This document shows positions 1-7,659 of a stretch of 25,406 nt of DNA, piece by piece. Made by a program: the position numbers and the translations under genes. How positions within the stretch are numbered: position 1 is the first letter of the stretch; each line of letters opens with the position of its first letter. The notes beneath the pieces are model-generated. The model was given only the letters and a program-made list of their open reading frames with translations. It was not told where the DNA came from and made no database searches. Source of the DNA: Mariniphaga sp964540165 (lineage in GTDB: Bacteria > Bacteroidota > Bacteroidia > Bacteroidales > Prolixibacteraceae); assembly GCA_964540165.1 (NCBI GenBank), contig CAZILU010000034.1, forward strand, positions 1-25,406, in the 5' to 3' direction.

Positions 1-3000
1 AACGGGATAGCGAAGTCTGGCTCCAGCACCATATACCCCAACAGGTTGATTCGGATCGAGGCACCGGCACTGAAAACCGGAATCCGTCGATCAAAAGAGG
101 TCTGCTTCCAGGCGATATGCGGTTTCTCACCGCTGCTCCAGGCAACACCTCCGTCAAAAAAGAGATTCAGATCGGTCATCAACAGTTTGGATTCAATAAG
201 TGCCAATGCTTTGGGACCTGTCAACGGCATTCGCAACTCCACATTCGCAACCACCACCTTGCTCCCGCTAAGATTCGAATAGTTCATCTTATTCATGGTG
301 CCGGAATTCCCATACCCAGATCCATAATAGGAGAGGTTTTCATAACCCCGGATAAGCCATGGATATCCCAGATAGATCGGTGAAATCAGATTTGTCTCTG
401 ATCCCTTCCCATAACGGCCATAGTGATACATACGAAAGGCGACGGTCAGAGGATTGATAAAACAGTACTTCCGGTAATCAATCAGCCCCGAAAAAAAACC
501 GACAGCACCAAAATACTTTTCAACCTGGTAGCGGGCTCGCTGACCACGCATCGGAGAAGTCATGCCAAAGAAGGAATTATCAGTCACATAGGCCACATCG
601 ATTCTTTGATAGCTTTTCCCTTCGGGTGCGGGTTGGCGTTCACGACTCATTCCGAGGGCAAAACCAAAATCATCGTAGTAGTGGTGATACCGATCAATGC
701 GATAGTAGTACCAGGCCATGGACGCCCCGGCTTCAATCCGTCGGGTCTGTGAAAAAGCATGGTAGGTAAAAACGGAGATGTTATCTTCAAACATCCGTAT
801 ATAATCTAATACCAGATCAGTAACAGGAACCAGGTAAGACTCATCGCTCTCTTTGTCGGTAAACTTCAATGTATCCAGTGTCAGGTACATATCTCCGAAC
901 CGATAGGGAATATGGGAAATATTCGCTCCCCAGTTGAACTTTTTTGACTGATTAATATAGCTGATCTGCCCGCCGAAATCATAGATCTCACCGTTGAGGG
1001 CAAGAATGGAATAGAGCTGGTTATTCCCGACCATATCGCTAAAGATCATATTGACACTTCCCGACATATTATTGGCGTTGTACCGGCTTGTAGAGACCCC
1101 GATCCCGGCCGTGTTGGAGATATAATCCAATTTAAAAGAGGGCCGGTATGGCAACGATTGAACCGAATCGGGATGCAACCGGAATGGTTCCCGGTGGTAA
1201 AGATTCGCGTCAACAATGTTTTTATAATAATGAGTCAGTGGCGGCAGCGTTCCTGCCTCAAACGTTGTTTGTTTCTTATCTGTCTTAACAGGATGAAAAC
1301 TGTGAGCCGAAGCGATATAAATATCATACCTTCCCTTTGTATAATGGGTATATGCAATTGAATCACTTTTCATGGAGGCATGAAGTGCCGGGGACCAGGG
1401 GGTCAGACCGCTGATTCCGGTATTGTAACGGGTTAACCGGAAAACCTCATCTGATTCCGGATCGTACCGGTAAATATCGCGGTAACCGTCTGCATCAGAC
1501 AGGAAATATATCGATTTTCCATCGGAGGAGTATACCGGATTGAGATTATTGGCTCCCGGAAAAAGATCCGGAGTGATAACCTCCCGGGTATCAATATCGA
1601 TCATTTGCAATCCAAAGCTGAACTTTCTGGCTGATCCGGTACTTTCCGTCTTTTCCGTTGAGAAGACCAGGTGCTTGCCATTGGGTGACCATGCCGGATG
1701 GATGTTGGCATGGAAATCATCCGTCAGACGTATTATTTCACCCGTGATCAGATCGAACAGGTAAAGGTCCCCTACCCCTTCTACAAGGCCGGCAAAAGCT
1801 ATATACCTTCCGTCGGGAGACCAAACCGGATTAGAAAAAGAGGAGATCGCACCCAGGGAAAACTCTTCGACAATACGGCCTTTGGCCACATTGACCACGG
1901 TCAAAATGTTTTTCCCCCTTTTATATACCACAAAAGCAAACCGTTTGCTATCCGGAGACCAGGTGCCTGCTGATTCATTAAAGCTGAAATCATCGATTTC
2001 GTGATTTCTGGTAATTGAAGAGAGCTTCCGTACAATCTTACCCGAGGTTGTCTCAGCCAGGTATAAGTCGAGTGTAAACAGATCCTTTTCTGAAAAAAAA
2101 GCCAAATATTGCCCGTCGGGACTCAACGAAGGAGAGAGGTTCATTCGACCCCCATTTTTCTCTGATATAATCTTCCTTCCAACAATCATTTCGGATGTAT
2201 CGTTCAAAAATGGCTTAAAATGGCTCTCCATGCTATTTTTCCACAAAACCGACAAGGTTTTTGAATCGAGTTTCAGAAGCGAATCGAGGGCCTTTTCCAG
2301 TCCAACGTATGCTGTCAGTTCGAACATGGGAATGATCAGTGAGTCTCCCCAGGTCTTTCCGATCATTGACCAAAAAGCATGTCCATAACGATAAGGGAAA
2401 TAGGAATAATCGGCAGTCATCTGCTTAATGGTCGGAAAATCATTGTTAACCAATGCATCACGCATCCACATCGCGGTATTCGGATCAACGCTTCCGATGG
2501 AAAAATATTCTGCCATCCCCTCAATCATCCAGAGCGGAATATTTTGCAACGATGTACGTCGGGCAGAATCGGCATGCAATAGCTTATGAAACTGGAACGC
2601 ATGCACCATTTCATGGCCCAGAACATGATCGGTTTGCGCCATTGTAGGCGCTACCGGCATAACAACCCGGTTTTTCAGTGATTCAGTCACCCCTCCGGTG
2701 GTTGTTCCAATCATCCCGCTTATGGCATTCGTCTGTTGAAAATCGGAATGAGTTGCATAAAGAATGAGCGGGTTCTTCCTTCGGAACGTATCCCGGAATA
2801 TCTCCTGATGCATGCCATACCACTCCTCGGCCGAATTGACATAATAGTTCATGAACGTGTCATTACCCAAATAATGGTATATTTCAAAATTGGGTGTACG
2901 AATGACATCGAATTTAAACGTCCGGTAGGTGGGTTTATTACGCCCAAAATATTGAGAAAAGAGCATGTCCGGGAACGCATGCATCAGCACCAGAAATAGA

Positions 3001-3029
3001 GAAAGAATCCGGATACTCTTATTTTTCAT
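1..3029 (-). CDS. Exported HEXXH metalloprotease / PD40 propeller / BamA-like barrel fusion (3' end outside window)
   Basis: Reading the minus strand from the ATG at 3029 gives an uninterrupted frame of 1009 codons to the window edge. It starts with a signal peptide (KNKSIRILSLFLVLMHAF). Next is a gluzincin-like protease domain with HEMVH at residues 139-143 and the glutamate of IEGMAEY at about 170 as likely third zinc ligand. Residues about 300-510 carry PD40/TolB-type blades (LSPDGQYLAFFS, WSPDSKRFAFVV, WSPDGRYIAFAG, WSPNGKHLVFS, YSSDGKSIYFLSD). From about 630 the protein looks like a D15/BamA surface-antigen barrel and ends within a few residues of the window edge on a VLEPDFAIP strand, typical of the last barrel strands. 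It is probably an outer-membrane protein with a periplasmic or surface protease and propeller. The strong Shine-Dalgarno fixes the start. The substrate is unknown; the domain architecture is the reliable part of the call. Confidence 0.85.
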   Translation of the reverse strand, partial: MKNKSIRILSLFLVLMHAFPDMLFSQYFGRNKPTYRTFKFDVIRTPNFEIYHYLGNDTFMNYYVNSAEEWYGMHQEIFRDTFRRKNPLILYATHSDFQQTNAISGMIGTTTGGVTESLKNRVVMPVAPTMAQTDHVLGHEMVHAFQFHKLLHADSARRTSLQNIPLWMIEGMAEYFSIGSVDPNTAMWMRDALVNNDFPTIKQMTADYSYFPYRYGHAFWSMIGKTWGDSLIIPMFELTAYVGLEKALDSLLKLDSKTLSVLWKNSMESHFKPFLNDTSEMIVGRKIISEKNGGRMNLSPSLSPDGQYLAFFSEKDLFTLDLYLAETTSGKIVRKLSSITRNHEIDDFSFNESAGTWSPDSKRFAFVVYKRGKNILTVVNVAKGRIVEEFSLGAISSFSNPVWSPDGRYIAFAGLVEGVGDLYLFDLITGEIIRLTDDFHANIHPAWSPNGKHLVFSTEKTESTGSARKFSFGLQMIDIDTREVITPDLFPGANNLNPVYSSDGKSIYFLSDADGYRDIYRYDPESDEVFRLTRYNTGISGLTPWSPALHASMKSDSIAYTHYTKGRYDIYIASAHSFHPVKTDKKQTTFEAGTLPPLTHYYKNIVDANLYHREPFRLHPDSVQSLPYRPSFKLDYISNTAGIGVSTSRYNANNMSGSVNMIFSDMVGNNQLYSILALNGEIYDFGGQISYINQSKKFNWGANISHIPYRFGDMYLTLDTLKFTDKESDESYLVPVTDLVLDYIRMFEDNISVFTYHAFSQTRRIEAGASMAWYYYRIDRYHHYYDDFGFALGMSRERQPAPEGKSYQRIDVAYVTDNSFFGMTSPMRGQRARYQVEKYFGAVGFFSGLIDYRKYCFINPLTVAFRMYHYGRYGKGSETNLISPIYLGYPWLIRGYENLSYYGSGYGNSGTMNKMNYSNLSGSKVVVANVELRMPLTGPKALALIESKLLMTDLNLFFDGGVAWSSGEKPHIAWKQTSFDRRIPVFSAGASIRINLLGYMVLEPDFAIP

Positions 3030-3036
3030 GGTCTGT

Positions 3037-3043
3037 TCCTCCC
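3037..3043 (-). promoter_or_regulatory. Strong Shine-Dalgarno of the protease-propeller-barrel gene
   Basis: On the minus strand GGGAGGA lies 7 bases before the ATG at 3029. Most other genes in this window lack a recognisable Shine-Dalgarno, as expected in Bacteroidota, so this one is unusual and supports the chosen start. Confidence 0.6.
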
Positions 3044-3209
3044 TCGTAAAGCAATCTGCGATGGATTCACCAAAGAGTCCATGCCCCTGCTTTCGGTTCT
3101 TGTTTATCGTTTTCGTGCAAAAAAAACGTCAGATCAAAATTTATGCCAACAGGAAACAGTCAGGGCATCAAACATCGCAAAAAATCCCTTGTCAAAAACA
3201 AAAAGTAAT

Positions 3210-4256
3210 TCAGATTTTAAATCCCTCTAACAATTGAATATATCGATCAATACCGTCAAGAATCTCACGCTTATAAATATACTCATTAGCCGAATGTGAA
3301 CGTGCCGAGTCACCCGGACCCATTTTCACCGACAGAAAAGGAAGAATTGCCTGATCAGAGGTTGTTGGGGAGCCATAGATCCGGATGTTCATCTCACGGG
3401 CTCTGCGGGCAAAGGGGTGATCGATGCTGATTCCCGATGAGTTGAGCCTGAAAGAGCGGGGTTTCACCTCCGACTCAATCAATCCGGCAATAATCTTAGC
3501 TGCATCCTTATTCGTATAATACTCATTGGTACGCACATCGACAACAAAGTGACAAACATCGGGAATAACATTGTGTTGGGTACCGGCTTCCATTTGGGTA
3601 ACGGTTATTTTGACCGCGCCCAGAAGCTCCGAACGATTTTCAAATTCGTAATTTCGCAGGATCTGAATATCATCGATGGCTTTATAGAGGGCATTCTCCC
3701 CTTCGCACCGGGCGGCATGACCCGACTTACCGTAGGCGTAGCAATCGAGAACCAACAAGCCCTTCTCTGCAATGGCCAGTTCCATACGTGTGGGTTCACC
3801 AACAATGGCAAAGGATACCGGAGTAATTTCAGGAAGCACAATCTCTAATCCCTGCCTTCCCGAAATCTCCTCCTCGGCTGTGGCAGCAAAGACCAGATTC
3901 CAGGGAAGATCATCACGTTCGTAAAAATGGATGAATACAGCAAGCAAGGATACCAGGGCACCACCGGCGTCATTGCTACCCAATCCATACAACTTATCAC
4001 CATCCTCCATCGGTGAAAAAGGATCCAACTCATATCCCTGAGCCGGTCTGACCGTATCAATATGAGAGTTGAGTAAAAGGGTTGATTTCCCCGGATCAAA
4101 ATGCTTGTTAACAGCCCAGGTATTGTTTTTCTTTACCTGAAATGGGATATGCTCCATCGTCATAAACTGCCGGAGAACGGCAGCAGCCTTCTCCTCTTCT
4201 TTGCTAAACGATGGGGTTGAAATTAACTTCTTCAATAAATCAATAAATCTCTCCAT
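3210..4256 (-). CDS. argE: M20 family metallo-hydrolase, ArgE-type deacylase
   Basis: 348 residues from the ATG at 4256. It shows the complete M20 dinuclear zinc set: H65 and D67 in NSHIDTV, bridging D96 in GSNDAGGA, general base E129 and ligand E130 in AEEEISG, E154 in VGEPT and H321 in ARSHSANEY. The lid/dimerisation domain carries GTQHNVIPD. The family removes acyl groups from amino acids; in Bacteroidota the closest relatives deacylate acylated ornithine or citrulline in arginine synthesis, so a cytoplasmic biosynthetic role is likely, but no other arg gene is in view. An in-frame ATG at 4310 would add 18 hydrophobic residues without homology to the family. A near-consensus -7 box (CACATTTG, minus strand, 4280-4287) would put the transcript start downstream of that ATG, which favours 4256. 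The exact acyl substrate cannot be read from sequence. Confidence 0.85.
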   Translation of the reverse strand: MERFIDLLKKLISTPSFSKEEEKAAAVLRQFMTMEHIPFQVKKNNTWAVNKHFDPGKSTLLLNSHIDTVRPAQGYELDPFSPMEDGDKLYGLGSNDAGGALVSLLAVFIHFYERDDLPWNLVFAATAEEEISGRQGLEIVLPEITPVSFAIVGEPTRMELAIAEKGLLVLDCYAYGKSGHAARCEGENALYKAIDDIQILRNYEFENRSELLGAVKITVTQMEAGTQHNVIPDVCHFVVDVRTNEYYTNKDAAKIIAGLIESEVKPRSFRLNSSGISIDHPFARRAREMNIRIYGSPTTSDQAILPFLSVKMGPGDSARSHSANEYIYKREILDGIDRYIQLLEGFKI

Positions 4257-4476
4257 GTCAAAAATTGATTCAGAAGGTACAAATGTGGGAAAAAAGAGGA
4301 ATATAATCACGCAGCACAGCGATTAAATTTTTTTACCAGAATTTGGAAAGAGATAATCAGAGCCAAACGTCCGGTATAATAGTATCGGGTATCAAATAAA
4401 AAATCAATTTATCATCCATTCAATCATGTCAAAAGAAAAAGAACCAAAAAAAAAAATAAAAAAGAAAAGATTATTA

Positions 4477-4484
4477 TAACTTTG
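4477..4484 (+). promoter_or_regulatory. -7 promoter box TAACTTTG for the DUF1573 gene
   Basis: An exact match to the Bacteroidota -7 element TAnnTTTG, 56 bases before the ATG at 4541. It follows an A-rich tract at 4431-4470, which may act like an upstream promoter element. No TTTG -33 element is visible at the usual distance. Confidence 0.55.
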
Positions 4485-4540
4485 TCAGACATAAATCCTA
4501 TAGGGATACGAAAAACAGACAATTCAGAAAAACAACGATT

Positions 4541-4954
4541 ATGAAGAACTTTTTTTTAACTGGTGGAACAAAAACACTCTTGATTTTATTATTTATTGCC
4601 GGCACATTCACCTTGCATGCCCAAACGCCTCAATCGGCCACCAACGATTCAATCATATTCGACAAATTGGAACACGACTACGGAACGATTACCAAAGGAG
4701 GTGACGGTCTGTCCCAGTTCACATTCACAAACCGGGGAAACGCACCGCTATTGCTGTCTAATGTACGTGCTTCATGCGGATGTACCGTTCCCGAGTGGCC
4801 GCGTGAACCTGTTGCTCCCGGACAAAAAGGAGTCATTAAGGTAAAATACAATACCAATATTGTTGGTTCTTTTAATAAAACCATTACAGTCAATTCAAAT
4901 GCATTGAACAGTGTTGTTCAATTAAGAATTAAGGGACAGGTCGTTAATCCCTGA
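4541..4954 (+). CDS. Exported DUF1573 domain protein
   Basis: 137 residues. An N-terminal hydrophobic signal (LLILLFIAGTFTLHAQ) with a signal-peptidase-I-like A-Q-A/HAQ end is followed by a single DUF1573 domain: FDKLEHDYGTITKGGD, then FTFTNRGNAPLLLSNVRASC with CGCTVPEWP, then PGQKGVIKVKYNT and the closing strand RIKGQVVNP. The domain is an Ig/ASPM-SPD-2-like beta-sandwich very common in Bacteroidota and of unknown function, presumably periplasmic. There is no lipobox cysteine at the cleavage site, so it is not predicted to be a lipoprotein. It is monocistronic, with its own -7 box and a terminator directly after it, and it converges on the MerR regulator gene. Confidence 0.9.
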   Translation: MKNFFLTGGTKTLLILLFIAGTFTLHAQTPQSATNDSIIFDKLEHDYGTITKGGDGLSQFTFTNRGNAPLLLSNVRASCGCTVPEWPREPVAPGQKGVIKVKYNTNIVGSFNKTITVNSNALNSVVQLRIKGQVVNP

Positions 4955-4981
4955 TTCTGTATCCAAAACGGGCCGTTATCT

Positions 4982-5010
4982 TCCGGTAATCTGATTACGG
5001 ATTCATTTTT
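4982..5010 (+). terminator. Rho-independent terminator after the DUF1573 gene
   Basis: TCCGGTAATC and GATTACGGA form an imperfect hairpin (one bulged G, tight loop) followed by a T-rich tail (TTCATTTTT). It lies in the 48-base gap between convergent genes and its tail runs into the end of the MerR gene. The tail suits plus-strand transcription only. Confidence 0.55.
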
Positions 5011-5884
5011 CCAGAAATTGCAAAAACTCCTGGTAATCCTTAATCATTTTCATATAACGAGGCAGTTTATAATAGAAATCTTTCAACTGTCCTCCGGTAA
5101 TAAACACTTTCTGTTTCCGGAAGAGTGACTTCATTGATCCCACATAATTCCCCAGATCATCTTGTTTAATCCCGTTAATGAAGGCTGTAAAAACATAATC
5201 AAGCTTCACCTGAGAATGAATATTGACCAGATCACTCCAGGGAACCGATGCCCCTAAATAAATGACATTAATTCCGGCTTTTTGTGCCAGGTAGGCATAA
5301 AAAAGAAGACTCAACTCATGGTGCTCATTTTCGGGAAGGTACATCAACATCGTCGGGCTTTTCTCATCAGGCACCGGCAATTTGTCAATTTCGGCAAGAA
5401 CTTTCTGAGAGAAAATATGAGTTACATAATGTTCCTGTGCAGGAAAAATTGAACCGACCTGCCAGTAGGTGCCCACCCGGGTAAAAAATTCAAAGAAAAC
5501 CTTGGTTACGGCACTCTCCAACCCCATCTTTTTAATGATCTCATCACTGAGCATCAAAAAACTTCGGTTATCGAAATCGGCCATGTGGAGAATCAGGCGA
5601 TTAATATATTCAGCCTCCGAAGAGTATTTCTGATTTATCTCCAGGATGGTTGAACGGATGGTTTTATCATCCATGTTGGCAATTTTTGATATTTTAAATC
5701 CATTGCGGACCAACATGGAGATATTCAGCAGACGTCGCAGATCTTCATCCGAATAGTACCGAATGTTCGTATCGGTTCGGGAAGGCTCCAACAGGTTGTA
5801 TCTCTTCTCCCAAATCCGAATCGTATGAGCTTTAATACCGGAAAGGACCTCCAGATCCTTAATTGCGTACCCCTTTTTTTTCAT
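5003..5884 (-). CDS. MerR family regulator with cobalamin-binding domain (CarH/LitR type)
   Basis: 293 residues. Residues 5-75 are a MerR winged helix (YAIKDLEVLSGIKAHTIRIW, EKRYNLLEPSRT, NIRYYSDEDLRRLL). Residues about 90-165 form the helical B12-cap domain with W141 and the pair E151-H152 in WQVGSIFPAQEH, the arrangement seen in CarH. Residues about 175-290 are a Rossmann-like B12-binding domain; ENEHHEL matches the ExH-E-L motif and H189 is the expected lower axial cobalt ligand. In CarH/LitR proteins adenosylcobalamin holds the protein in a DNA-binding tetramer until light breaks it, so a light- or B12-responsive repressor is the best inference. No carotenoid, photolyase or cobalamin gene is in the window, so targets other than its own promoter are unknown. 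It could respond to B12 without being a photoreceptor. Confidence 0.88.
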   Translation of the reverse strand: MKKKGYAIKDLEVLSGIKAHTIRIWEKRYNLLEPSRTDTNIRYYSDEDLRRLLNISMLVRNGFKISKIANMDDKTIRSTILEINQKYSSEAEYINRLILHMADFDNRSFLMLSDEIIKKMGLESAVTKVFFEFFTRVGTYWQVGSIFPAQEHYVTHIFSQKVLAEIDKLPVPDEKSPTMLMYLPENEHHELSLLFYAYLAQKAGINVIYLGASVPWSDLVNIHSQVKLDYVFTAFINGIKQDDLGNYVGSMKSLFRKQKVFITGGQLKDFYYKLPRYMKMIKDYQEFLQFLEK

Positions 5885-5893
5885 ATCTTCCAG

Positions 5894-5955
5894 GTTTAAG
5901 TATTCAATTTATCAAATTTAACAAATAAACACTCACAATTTGAATAAGTTTAAAC
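5894..5955. promoter_or_regulatory. Imperfect inverted repeat bracketing the MerR gene promoter
   Basis: On the plus strand GTTTAAGTATTCAATTT (5894-5910) and AATTTGAATAAGTTTAAAC (5937-5955) are imperfect inverted copies separated by 26 bases. The -7 box of the regulator gene lies between them. This is the position expected for an autoregulatory operator, but the AT-richness means chance is possible. Confidence 0.4.
5913..5920 (-). promoter_or_regulatory. -7 promoter box TAAATTTG for the MerR regulator gene
   Basis: The minus strand reads TAAATTTG, an exact TAnnTTTG, 28 bases before the ATG at 5884. No good TTTG -33 element is at the usual distance, as is common for activated or repressed promoters. 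Confidence 0.55.
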
Positions 5956-5981
5956 AAATTGCACATATTTTAGTTGCCTGG

Positions 5982-7457
5982 TTATTTATTTATCAATGTT
6001 TTAAACTTATTCCATGCGCTTTCCCAGGCTGCATCAGGTTTTGGTAAAAAAGTCTTAAAATCAAAAGAATTTCGCACTATCGTTCGAATCTCCTGTAAAT
6101 TTCCAACAACATTCATGGCTTTTGCCTGCATCAGTAAATTTCCGATGGCTGTTGCTTCAACCGGACCGGCAATTACCGGAATTCCTGCCGCATCGGCCGT
6201 AAATTGATTTAGAATTTCATTATTGGCACCTCCCCCAATAATATGAAGTTTTTTGATGGCATTTCCGGTCACTCCTTCGATCTGGCCAATCGTGAATTTA
6301 TATTTTAACGCCAGGCTTTCATAAATACATCGTGCAATCTCACCTTTAGTATCCGGCACCGGCTGATGGCTCTTTCGACAGAATGATCTGATAGCCTCCG
6401 GCATGTCAGCAGGATTAAGAAACGCAGGGTCATCCGGATCGATCAGGCACTTAAATGGCGCAGATGCGAGACTCATATCGACAATATCCTGCCAGCTCAA
6501 CTCTTTTTCATAATCCCATAACCGTTTACACTCCTGGATAAGCCACATTCCCATAATGTTTTTCAAAAAGCGGGTGGTGCCCTCAACCCCGCCCTCGTTG
6601 GTGAAATTCATCGATAATGTTTTGTCTGACACCAGGGGACGAGAACTCTCAATTCCAAGAAGGGACCAGGTTCCCGAGCTCAGATAAGCCCATCCATCGC
6701 CTTCGGCAGGAACAGAAACCACCGCCGAAGCCGTATCATGGCTGGCCACCGCAATGCAGGGTATTTCACCGCAGCCCGTTTCCCTCCGAATCTCCGGCAA
6801 AACCGGACCAAGAAGAGTTCCGGGAGAAACAAGGTCACAGCAGATCGCAGCATCGATACCTGCCGCGTTGAAAAGACGCTCTTCCCATGCCACTTCTCCA
6901 GGTTTTAACAGCTGCGCTGTACTGGCAATCGTATATTCGTTCTTCTTAATTCCGGTAAACAGATAATTTAAGGCGTCTGGAATAAAAAGCATCTTATCGG
7001 CTTCCAATAATTCAGGATCACGATTTACCACCGATGAATAAAGCTGAAAAAGCGTGTTGAACTGCATAAATTGGATCCCCGACAAGCGATAGGTCTCTTC
7101 CCGGTTCATCTCATTAAAAAAAAGTTCCATCATTCCATTCGTCCTTCCATCACGGTAAGCAAATGGCAAGCCGGTAATCCGTCCCTTTCGGTTTAAAAAA
7201 AGATAATCAACACCCCAGGTATCGATACCAATTGATTGAGGCATTATTCCCCGCTCATCAATGCACTTTCGAAGTCCGGTAACCAACGCTCCAAAAAGTG
7301 AAAAAATATTCCAATAGTTGGAACCGTGAATCGAAATCATCTGATTTTTAAATCGATGAACTTCTGTTAATGTTAACTTGCCACTTTCAAGGGCACCCGC
7401 TATAGCCCTGCCGCTGGATGCTCCCAAATCAAAGGATAAAAAGTAATTAATGCTCAT
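5982..7457 (-). CDS. rhaB: Rhamnulokinase
   Basis: 491 residues, the usual length for the family. It is an FGGY carbohydrate kinase: the N-terminal actin-like domain has the phosphate-1 loop FDLGASSGR (residues 9-17) and IGIDTWGVDYLFLN (76-89), typical of rhamnulokinases. The C-terminal domain has ASHDTASAV with catalytic base D241, YLSSGTWSLLG for sugar and nucleotide contacts, and the adenosine motif HIIGGGANNEILNQF. It phosphorylates L-rhamnulose to L-rhamnulose 1-phosphate in the cytoplasm. In most Bacteroidota it sits with rhaA, rhaT and rhaD; here none of these is adjacent. Upstream it is divergent from the DUF4412 gene over a 202-base AT-rich gap; downstream, on the same strand after 97 bases, is the MerR regulator, which has its own promoter. 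A related ketose kinase activity cannot be excluded. Confidence 0.92.
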   Translation of the reverse strand: MSINYFLSFDLGASSGRAIAGALESGKLTLTEVHRFKNQMISIHGSNYWNIFSLFGALVTGLRKCIDERGIMPQSIGIDTWGVDYLFLNRKGRITGLPFAYRDGRTNGMMELFFNEMNREETYRLSGIQFMQFNTLFQLYSSVVNRDPELLEADKMLFIPDALNYLFTGIKKNEYTIASTAQLLKPGEVAWEERLFNAAGIDAAICCDLVSPGTLLGPVLPEIRRETGCGEIPCIAVASHDTASAVVSVPAEGDGWAYLSSGTWSLLGIESSRPLVSDKTLSMNFTNEGGVEGTTRFLKNIMGMWLIQECKRLWDYEKELSWQDIVDMSLASAPFKCLIDPDDPAFLNPADMPEAIRSFCRKSHQPVPDTKGEIARCIYESLALKYKFTIGQIEGVTGNAIKKLHIIGGGANNEILNQFTADAAGIPVIAGPVEATAIGNLLMQAKAMNVVGNLQEIRTIVRNSFDFKTFLPKPDAAWESAWNKFKTLINK

Positions 7458-7593
7458 TTTGGTTTAATTTATAAAAATCTGATGGCATAAAGAAACGGAT
7501 TAAAATAGTAAATCCATCCTGCTCAATCATGCTTTAAAAAATCAAATTAATAAAAATTAAATTTAAATATTCAACAAAAAAATAAAAAAAACT

Positions 7594-7625
7594 CTTGACA
7601 CGTAATGATATTTAACCGAAATTTG
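7594..7625 (+). promoter_or_regulatory. Candidate promoter for the DUF4412 gene
   Basis: CTTG (inside TTGACA, 7595-7600) is followed after 20 bases by GAAATTTG (7618-7625), a TAnnTTTG box with one mismatch. The spacing fits the Bacteroidota -33/-7 arrangement and the box ends 34 bases before the ATG at 7660. Confidence 0.4.
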
Positions 7626-7659
7626 AAAAAGAATTGCTACAAATAAAATCAACTTAAAA

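Noticed and set aside
423..752. Plus-strand frames opposite the protease-propeller-barrel gene
   Set aside because: The minus-strand frame is continuous and shows protease, propeller and barrel motifs; the opposite frames do not.
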